A stretch of 47,243 bases of DNA, taken from assembly GCA_949840775.1 (NCBI GenBank), contig CATKXO010000021.1, positions 1 to 47,243 of the forward strand, given 5' to 3'. This DNA comes from an uncultured bacterium (GTDB lineage: Bacteria; Bacillota; Clostridia; Oscillospirales; Oscillospiraceae). The notes below the pieces were generated by a model. The model was not told the DNA's origin and searched no databases. It saw only the letters and a program-made list of their open reading frames with translations. The translations under genes and the position numbers were made by a program. Of this stretch, positions 40,697 to 47,243 are shown in pieces (position 1 is the stretch's first letter; every line of letters begins with the position of its first letter).

Positions 40697-41827
40697 ATGA
40701 TTGAAAAGCGGTTTCACGATGAAAAGCTGTCCGCCCTGGGCTTCGGCTGTATGCGCCTGCCCACCCTGGACGGCAAAGACGCCGACATCAACGAGGCAGA
40801 GGCCGCCCGGCTCATTGCCCGGGCCATGGAGGGGGGCGTCAACTACTACGACACCGCCTGGGGCTACCACGGGGGCAACTCCGAGACCGTCCTGGGCCGT
40901 ATTTTGAAGCAGTACCCCCGGAACAGCTTCTATCTGGCCGACAAGTTCCCCGGTTACGACCTGTCCAACATGGACAAGGTGGAAGAGATTTTCGACCGTC
41001 AGCTGGAAAAGTGCCAGGTGGACTACTTCGACTTCTACCTCTTTCACAACGTCTGTGAAATGAACATCGACGCCTACCTGGACCCCCAATATCACATCTA
41101 CGACTCCCTCATGGTCCGGAAAAAGGCGGGGCAGATCAGGCATCTGGGCTTCTCCGCCCACGGCGATCTGAACACCATGCGGCGCTTTCTGGAGGCCTAC
41201 GGCAAGGACATGGAGTTCTGCCAAATCCAGCTCAACTGGCTGGACTGGGAGTTCCAGAACGCCAGGGCCAAGGTGGAGCTGCTCCAGGAGTGGAACATCC
41301 CGGTCTGGGTGATGGAGCCCCTCCGGGGCGGCAAGCTGGCCAGGCTGCCCGACGAGTATGCCGCCCGCCTCCGGGAGCTGCGTCCGGAGGAAAACATCCC
41401 CGCCTGGGCATTCCGGTTCGTCCAGTCCATCCCCTCAGTGACCATGGTCCTGTCCGGTATGTCCGCCATGGACCAGGTGGAGGACAACCTGAACACCTTC
41501 GCGGAGGAAAAGCCCCTGTCCGAGCAAGAGCGAAAAACGCTGCTGGTCATCGCCGGCAGCATGACCGGGCGGACCAGCGTCCCCTGCACCGCCTGCCGCT
41601 ACTGCACCTCCCACTGCCCCCAGGGGCTGGACATCCCCATGCTGCTGGAACTGTATAACGAACACGCCTTCTCCGGCGGCGGCTTTATTGCCCCCATGCG
41701 CATCGCCCGGCTGACCGAGGACAAAAGGCCCTCCGCCTGTGTGGGCTGCCACAGCTGTGAGGCGGTCTGTCCCCAGCAGATCAAAATTTCTGAGGTTCTT
41801 GCCGGCTTCTCCGCCAAACTTGGATAG
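40697..41827 (+). CDS. Aldo/keto reductase with two ferredoxin-type Fe-S clusters
   Basis: A 376-residue fusion. Residues 1-280 form an aldo/keto reductase barrel with LGFGCMRLPT, the catalytic Asp-Tyr in NYYDTAWGYH, Lys in LADKFPG, and His in FHNV. Residues 295-375 carry two 4Fe-4S motifs: CTACRYCTSHCPQGLDIP and CVGCHSCEAVCPQ. This clostridial type may take electrons from ferredoxin as well as NAD(P)H. The substrate is unknown. AGGAAG precedes the ATG. Control by the divergent MerR regulator is very likely. No clear terminator is seen after it. Confidence 0.94.
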   Translation: MIEKRFHDEKLSALGFGCMRLPTLDGKDADINEAEAARLIARAMEGGVNYYDTAWGYHGGNSETVLGRILKQYPRNSFYLADKFPGYDLSNMDKVEEIFDRQLEKCQVDYFDFYLFHNVCEMNIDAYLDPQYHIYDSLMVRKKAGQIRHLGFSAHGDLNTMRRFLEAYGKDMEFCQIQLNWLDWEFQNARAKVELLQEWNIPVWVMEPLRGGKLARLPDEYAARLRELRPEENIPAWAFRFVQSIPSVTMVLSGMSAMDQVEDNLNTFAEEKPLSEQERKTLLVIAGSMTGRTSVPCTACRYCTSHCPQGLDIPMLLELYNEHAFSGGGFIAPMRIARLTEDKRPSACVGCHSCEAVCPQQIKISEVLAGFSAKLG

Positions 41828-41990
41828 CAAAAGGCCCCCATTTATGCGGTGTTTTTCGCCTGCATCTTTTTTATCAACACAGGTTGTGTGTCCACGTCAC
41901 CGATGATACAAACTCACTAAGTTGCGCCACGAGTTTACACGGTATCTACACGATTAAACATTGTTAAGTTTTGTATGCCCATGTAATGTA
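41828..41990. other. AT-rich junction between core and accessory island
   Basis: Base composition changes here from GC-rich core to AT-rich island. No gene, tRNA or clear direct repeat was found. A stem AAACTC/GAGTTT with poor inner pairing lies near 41907-41937. On the minus strand a short open stretch just before a TAA (about 41847-41910) may be the remnant of a lost gene. Confidence 0.4.
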
Positions 41991-43109
41991 TTAAAACGGA
42001 AGCTCATCATGCTCTTCAGCTTCGGCCTCAGTGGTTACTTCACCCTCGCCTACAATAAATTTTGCTCGCTCATATAGTTCGTCGAAAGTAATTATTTCTG
42101 GACTTCGAATTTCACGCCGAAAACGCTCAAAAGAGTTTTTCTTGTCCCGATTATCCAGTTGGCTTGTCTTTCCTATAACAACGATACCTCTAGGCGATAT
42201 AGTGTAAATACCTTCCAATGCATCACGATTTTGATCAGTTCTAGCTCCAGTAATTTCCCATTCTGCACAATTAACCTGGACTTGAGAAATAGCTCCAGAG
42301 AGCTCTGAACTGGCGCTCCAAACACCGTTTCGATATGGCGTATGTTGCAAAAGGTCCGTAGTTGGTTTTTTGATTTCTACTAAGCATGTAAATCTTGTGT
42401 CGGCCTCTGTAGCCGTCAAAAAGTCTCCACGTTGACCGCCCGTTCCGGTGACATCTGCCCCGCCATAATTGGGCTGGGGTTGTATGATACGAAGGATTTG
42501 GTACCGCAACCCATAGCCAAATATCCATGTGTTTTGTTCAAAAAATTCCTGCCAGTCGTTTTCGGATAATGTTTCATCACCCAGCAGGGCCTCAAACCTT
42601 TGAAGTGCTGCCACTCTGTTAGCCTGTAACTGAGCATCGGCTAGTCTAGTCGCAATATCCGGGCTACTTGCAGCAAGCTGCATCCACACTTCTTCCCCTA
42701 AGTTCTCCTCAAGAATTCTTCGGATAATCTCTGCTTTATTTTGATCCGTGATTACTAATGCCCTTGCATCAGTAATAGCAAAATCGTGTTCACCGTAGTT
42801 AATTCCATGTTCTTCTAGAAGGCGTGAAAGTTCTTTAAATTTTTGGTACAGTTTAGCAACAGCGTTCGTAGGTAAGTCAATTTTTACTCCCTCATCTTCA
42901 TGCAGTGTATTGAAGTTAACAGGAACAATTTCTTCACAAGCACCTTCTGCACTCTTTTTGTAACGTATAATGTGGCCACGGATACCGCCTGAATGCATTT
43001 CAGCCTTAAAAACTGTCCTAGTTCGTGGAGTGTCATCTAGTACAAATTCTTGCGACACTTCTACAAAATTGCGGGCAACACTTTGGGTGGTTATGATTTC
43101 ATTGTCCAC
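41991..43109 (-). CDS. sduA: Shedu-type (DUF4263) antiphage nuclease
   Basis: A 372-residue protein with a C-terminal DUF4263 nuclease domain, the core of the single-gene Shedu antiphage system. The PD-(D/E)XK residues are visible as GDFLTATEADT followed by FTCLVEIKKP (E-x-K). Upstream, NDWQEFFEQNTWIFGYGLRY is typical of DUF4263. The N-terminal half is the variable Shedu part thought to set specificity. The start is GTG at 43109 with AAAAAAGGAGGCG before it; a TTG at 43166 is weaker. An extended -10 (TGTTAAAAT) lies near 43187-43179. AT-rich codon use differs from the core genes, a sign of transfer. Confidence 0.88.
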   Translation of the reverse strand: MDNEIITTQSVARNFVEVSQEFVLDDTPRTRTVFKAEMHSGGIRGHIIRYKKSAEGACEEIVPVNFNTLHEDEGVKIDLPTNAVAKLYQKFKELSRLLEEHGINYGEHDFAITDARALVITDQNKAEIIRRILEENLGEEVWMQLAASSPDIATRLADAQLQANRVAALQRFEALLGDETLSENDWQEFFEQNTWIFGYGLRYQILRIIQPQPNYGGADVTGTGGQRGDFLTATEADTRFTCLVEIKKPTTDLLQHTPYRNGVWSASSELSGAISQVQVNCAEWEITGARTDQNRDALEGIYTISPRGIVVIGKTSQLDNRDKKNSFERFRREIRSPEIITFDELYERAKFIVGEGEVTTEAEAEEHDELPF

Positions 43110-43241
43110 AAATTCGCCTCCTTTTTTATTTACGGCCCTCAGCAACCTTTGAATTTCAAGAGCCAACTTTCTTTTTGTATTTTAACACAAAACATGCAAT
43201 ATCGCGATTATAGTTCCATAAATAAGCAGCCCCGTTAATGC

Positions 43242-44729
43242 TTATTCCGGTTCTTCAAATGCACAAAGATAGCTATCTGCTAGTTTATCGAATTTTATAT
43301 TCGATTGTGCTAAGGTGTGATCACACTCTACAATTAAATCCTCGTCCTGGAGTTTAGATTTACATAGGTGTGACAGGATGGTGCGTGCATCAGAAATTAA
43401 AGCGTTCAGTTTTTCATCGGTCAGTGCAAATGAGGCACCAGCCACTGCAGCCTTGGTAGCTCGATTTTGAGGATGTACACTAATCCTAATACTCGAATAC
43501 CCAGGATAATTCTTAGAAAACCATTCATCTGCAACAAGCAGTTGACCATGTTCTTCCTTTGTAAGTGCATTGCGCTCTTTTTTGCGGCTTTTTGCTTCAA
43601 TTACAAAACCAACTTTATTTGGTAATAACCACAAAACATCTGGACCTTCACCGTTTTCGTCATGGCGCTCGGCGTGTATGCCTATCATTTTAGCGAAGTC
43701 ACAAAGTGCGCGTTCAAATTGGCTTGCTGATGCTTTAGGTTGTAAATAAGAAACAGTGTCCTCAAACGACTGCAGAAAGCCACGTCGATTGCGGAATGAA
43801 GCAATCTGCTGTACAATAGCCTCAGACTGATTTTCATGAACATGCTGTGGACGGTAAGGCGGAAGCACCTTAGGACGAATAAGATTTCGATTGTGCGCAA
43901 AAGCATGTTGCTGAATGCTTTCTGCCAAGTCTGAATGCCCCCAACTGTCAGCAATTCTTGCTGATAGCTGTTCTAGCCACCCCTTAGTCTGGTCATCCAA
44001 ATCTTTGGACTGATCAAGGTATTTGTCAATTTTCTCAATGGCTTTTTCACAGTAGCCGTCTTGCCACAGATTTATGGCTTTTCGTTCAACTACAGCTTCC
44101 TGCAAATCGACATTTTGAGCCTCCATATCCGTAAGTTCTGCAAGAGTCTCAGCATGGTATTCAATCCAAGATTTATCCCGACTATAGCATTGCTGCACAA
44201 TTTTTATAAGTCCATTTATATCGGTTACCTCTTTGCTAATTTCTGTCCCTATTTCTAATTGAGCTCTTGTAGCGCTGGTTAAAAATGAAAAATTTGCTTT
44301 TTTAGAGATCCATCCAGATAAATCGGACCCAGTAAGAATTACAACACAATAATCCCCCGCGCCACGTGAACCACGCCCAATACCCTGCTCAATTCTTTGA
44401 GCCATCATTTTTGTAATTGTTTTGCCGCCATATAGGGCGCTTGCTTTAAACAATTCGTAATTGGAAGTGCCTGTTGGAAGGCCGCTCATAACTAAAAGCC
44501 GGCAAGAGTCTCCAGGCAAATCCATGCCATCATATCGGTTGGAGAAAGCTATAGGACCACATGTTTGTTTTTCTTGCAGACTAGTAATATAGTGCTCTGC
44601 TTCTGCTGATCCAGTTGCTATTGTGGCGATATCTGACCATCTGTTAGCATTTTTGTCCGATGACACCAAAATAACTGCACCCAGATTTTGTGCAGTAGTT
44701 TGTTTATGCAAGCGGTACGGTTTTAGCAA
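43242..44729 (-). pseudogene. Truncated DinG-like helicase with C-terminal nuclease domain
   Basis: The 495-codon frame encodes only the second half of a superfamily 2 (DinG/XPD-like) helicase: motif V (FSNRYDGMDLPGDSCR) and motif VI (QRIEQGIGRGSRGAGDY) are present, but Walker A and B are missing. A C-terminal nuclease-like part has GPDVLWLLPNKVGFVIEAKS, fitting D-x(n)-E-x-K. Upstream of 44729 the frame hits a stop within about 15 bases, and no good ribosome site is seen. So the N-terminal ATPase half seems lost, and the rest is inactive as a motor. It resembles helicase-nuclease genes of defence islands. The AT-rich composition matches neighbouring sduA. Confidence 0.7.
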
Positions 44730-44805
44730 AAAATATTTTTAGCGTATATTGTTTGCAGGCATTTCGCTTACACAAAATTGAGCGTCCATCTAATTCTCCG
44801 ATACC

Positions 44806-44832
44806 GGGGCAAGCGGTCAAACCGCCTGCCCC
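44806..44832. repeat. Inverted repeat at the surface gene/island junction
   Basis: GGGGCAAGCGGT and ACCGCCTGCCCC form a 12-bp stem with one G-U and a CAA loop. The stop codon of the surface-protein frame (44817-44819) lies in it. It may serve as a terminator or mark a recombination scar. Confidence 0.5.
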
Positions 44833-47183
44833 ACTTTTTCTGCAAGGGCAAGGATCGTTGTCGCGCCTCTCATTTTCTCCCCCTCTTTTTCCGGCTCCAG
44901 ATAGATTTGTTGGAACTCGTCAAAGGCAACATTAAACTCAACTTCTATCTCGTAGTCCCGTTTGACACGAACAGCCTTTACAAACTGCGCTATGGTCACA
45001 TTTTCGTTGACGGATAGAGATGCACCTTCCGAATTGACATACACACCGGCGCAAGTCTCCTTGTTGCTGGTAAAGGTCCCACCCTCCAGCGTTACGCTTC
45101 CTCTCACAACAAGAGCGTGGATCTGCTCGGAAATGATCTCCCCCTCGCCCTGGATGGTCACAGCAAAAGAACTATCAACTGAGAGACATGTTTCGTTGGT
45201 GGATTTAATATTATGCCCGTTCAGGTCCAAGGTGCAGTTGACTTTGATGGCGAGGGTTGTTGCTCGTATCACATTTGCCAGCAGTGTAATTGTCGCGCCG
45301 CTGTTGCCGCTGTCCGCGAACGCAGCGTCAAGGCCGCTTTCGCCCACATAGCCGGTGATTTGGTTGTTCTTTTCGATCTTCGCCGCGGCGGAGATGTTGA
45401 CCGTTACCGTTCCCTCGCCGTCCGCCATATTGCCATTCTCAATAAATTTCGCGGTGAGGGTGATTCCCGTACCCGGGCCTCCTGCCGCAACCAGCACATC
45501 GGCGGCGCTGACGGTCATGGTATAGCTGCCGTCCGCCCCTTTGTCCGCAGGAGCGGACACCTGCGTATCACCCACAAACACCGCCATCTGGCCCGCAGCG
45601 GGCGCGGCAAGGCTGGCCGTAAACATAGCGGAGTTGGCCGGAGCCTGCCCGGTTGCGGTGGGCGTGGCCTTGACGGTGATGGTGTCATCGGCGGTGAAAG
45701 TAGTAGTCTGCGTGTCGCCGTTGTAGGTCAGCACTTTGCCCTCACTCGTTAAGTCTATGCCGGACTGTTTGACGGTAAAGGTTTTGCTGATGGTCTTATC
45801 GCCTTTCTTGAAAACAGCAGTATATGTCCCGCCTTCTTTCACCTCACCCAAATCTTGCAGCACCCAACCGTCCGCGCTGGCCTGCACCCGGAAAGTCTGC
45901 CCCAAATAGGTCGCTGTCCCGGTTTTGCTGTCGTCAATCTTGATGCCGGACACATCCAAAGCCTGCCCGGTGTAGACAAGGCCCTCCGGCACCACAATCA
46001 TATCCTCGGTGGGGTCGCCGTTGATGGTGTAGGTTCCTTTGGAGCCGAGAGCGGTACTGTTGTCCAACATATCGGCAGAACTGAGCGTCAGGGAACCGTC
46101 GTTGTCTGACCCCTTGCCTCCACCGATACCGGGGGCACCATCGCTTCCTGTAGCTGTAACATGACCTCCAGTGATGGTGATATTGCCGCCGTTTCCAAAA
46201 TTCAGGGCATAAGATGCACCGCCAATGCCTGCACTGTAATCTCTGCCGGCGGCTGTTATCGTACCACCGTTGATTACCACCATTCCGCAGCTAAAATCGC
46301 CAACATTTCCATTTGGATCATAATATGCTCCGCCAATACCGGCAGCAGTCGTAGAGTTAGTAAGGGAAATATCCAGTGAACCTGTGCTCTGTTCTGTAAT
46401 CACCAAAGTTGCACCTACCGGCACATAAAATCCACAGCCAGAACCTACTATTTTATTAGTACCCACTAAAGTCAGGTTCATTGTCCCGCCAGGCATGATG
46501 CCAACGGCGGCAGAACTTAGATTTAATCCTGAAAAAGTTATGTTGTGGGTACCGCTTTCTACAAGGATTTTCGCACCCACTATTTGCGTATATGACTGTG
46601 TAATTTTATGCCCCTGGCATCCGCCGCTGCACTCTGCTTCGGTGAGCGTTACAGTATTAGTGCTATATAAATCAACATCGCCCGTTGAAAGCGGTGTAGG
46701 GTCGTTGGCCTCGTCCAGCGCCCCTTGCAGCTCGTAGACGCGGGACAGGTCGATCTGCTCCTGTTCGTCCCCGGTCAGCTCCCGATAGAGCGCAAGGATT
46801 TCATCAAGCTGCCCCCACACATCATCCGCATTGTCCGATGTAACATCATCCGGCAGAGCGGCGATCAGCGCCTCAATGGGGCAGATATGGCACTCGTACC
46901 CGCAGGGCTGGCCGGGGTCGGCCTGGACATAGCCGCAGTCCTTATCGTGGGTGTGCTGGCAGTCCAGGACTTCGCCGCCAGCTTCGTTTGTGGTATAGCA
47001 ATCTTCCGTATGCTCATGGCCGCAGTCGTGGCCCTCGGTGGGGGCGATGTAGCCGCACTCCCCGGTATGCTCCCAGTGGTGGGGGCAGAGGGCGGGGTCT
47101 GCCTCCGCCGCAAATACCCAGGTGGGGCACAGGCTCAGGCACAGGGCCAGAGCGGTGATGATGCTCAAAATTCTGCGTTTCAT
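44817..47183 (-). CDS. Secreted surface protein with Cys/His repeats and a foreign C-terminus
   Basis: The ATG at 47183 follows CGGAGGAC by 7 bases. The 788-residue product has a signal peptide (MKRRILSIITALALCLSLCP, cleaved near FAAEA). Next is a region of Cys/His repeats (CPHHWEHTGECGY, CGHEHTEDCYT, CQHTHDKDCGY), common in Oscillospiraceae surface proteins. A beta-helix-like domain of Thr/Gly-rich repeats (GGTITAAGRDYSAGIGGASY) and Ig-like segments follow. No LPXTG or other wall anchor is present. The last 50 residues (from about FVKAVRVKRDYEIEVEFNV) change character and look like the end of a large serine recombinase, so the gene is probably 3'-truncated and fused. Ligand unknown. Confidence 0.8.
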   Translation of the reverse strand: MKRRILSIITALALCLSLCPTWVFAAEADPALCPHHWEHTGECGYIAPTEGHDCGHEHTEDCYTTNEAGGEVLDCQHTHDKDCGYVQADPGQPCGYECHICPIEALIAALPDDVTSDNADDVWGQLDEILALYRELTGDEQEQIDLSRVYELQGALDEANDPTPLSTGDVDLYSTNTVTLTEAECSGGCQGHKITQSYTQIVGAKILVESGTHNITFSGLNLSSAAVGIMPGGTMNLTLVGTNKIVGSGCGFYVPVGATLVITEQSTGSLDISLTNSTTAAGIGGAYYDPNGNVGDFSCGMVVINGGTITAAGRDYSAGIGGASYALNFGNGGNITITGGHVTATGSDGAPGIGGGKGSDNDGSLTLSSADMLDNSTALGSKGTYTINGDPTEDMIVVPEGLVYTGQALDVSGIKIDDSKTGTATYLGQTFRVQASADGWVLQDLGEVKEGGTYTAVFKKGDKTISKTFTVKQSGIDLTSEGKVLTYNGDTQTTTFTADDTITVKATPTATGQAPANSAMFTASLAAPAAGQMAVFVGDTQVSAPADKGADGSYTMTVSAADVLVAAGGPGTGITLTAKFIENGNMADGEGTVTVNISAAAKIEKNNQITGYVGESGLDAAFADSGNSGATITLLANVIRATTLAIKVNCTLDLNGHNIKSTNETCLSVDSSFAVTIQGEGEIISEQIHALVVRGSVTLEGGTFTSNKETCAGVYVNSEGASLSVNENVTIAQFVKAVRVKRDYEIEVEFNVAFDEFQQIYLEPEKEGEKMRGATTILALAEKVGQAV

Positions 47184-47243
47184 AACAGCAGTCCTCCGTT
47201 TCAAAGATACAAATAGGAACCAGCCACAAACGGGGGCGGGTCG

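Noticed and set aside
41847-41910. Short minus-strand open stretch ending in TAA near the island edge
   Set aside because: Only about 20 codons after two stops, no start or ribosome site; it may be a gene remnant but cannot be identified.
1-47243. tRNA, rRNA or att-site direct repeats flanking the AT-rich island
   Set aside because: No cloverleaf or rRNA sequence was recognised, and reading 41828-41990 against 44730-44832 gave no convincing direct repeat.

Overview
This window looks like chromosome from a high-GC (about 60%), endospore-forming member of the Clostridia. Gene content and style point to the Oscillospiraceae (Flavonifractor/Lawsonibacter-like); that placement is inference. Evidence for spore formation is direct: spoIVA, a SipL homologue and a 23-codon spoVM sit together at 25.4-29.4 kb. 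Most genes have strong AGGAGG-type ribosome sites, several start with GTG or TTG, and neighbours often overlap as ATGA. No tRNA, rRNA or CRISPR array was recognised.

Left part (1-17 kb). A minus-strand operon comes first: a DUF2975 membrane protein, a YozG-type HTH regulator, a hidden 44-residue membrane peptide, a lipoprotein-like gene and a membrane protein cut by the window edge. Housekeeping genes follow: nth, rlmA, gltX, trpS, then tagO and wecB for cell-wall polymer precursors, and cls. Three small minus-strand genes of unknown role (11.7-12.8 kb) and a Cys-rich, possibly coat-related gene (15 kb) lie among them.

Middle part (17-40 kb). Here are an AI-2E-type transporter with purB, the leuCDB operon facing a Crp/Fnr regulator, a SulP transporter, and the SpoVM-SipL-SpoIVA coat-basement locus. 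That locus is interrupted by an orphan CdiA-CT-like nuclease gene flanked by two near-identical hairpins. Two ECF sigma/anti-sigma pairs (29.6-31.0 and 35.8-37.7 kb) have partners sharing the same N-terminal motif. Between them lie rsmD-coaD, an XRE regulator, uvrC and HPr. mutS2 is cotranscribed with a MerR regulator whose 19-bp-spacer operator drives a ferredoxin-type aldo/keto reductase.

Right end (41.8-47.2 kb). An AT-rich accessory island holds a Shedu-type (DUF4263) defence nuclease and the C-terminal half of a DinG-like helicase-nuclease. It abuts a secreted surface protein whose last residues look like the tail of a large serine recombinase, suggesting an old integration or deletion scar.

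Two families of dispersed palindromic repeats sit between genes: one based on GTAGGGGCGGCC, and a MITE-like element with CCCTTCGCAAAGGG ends.
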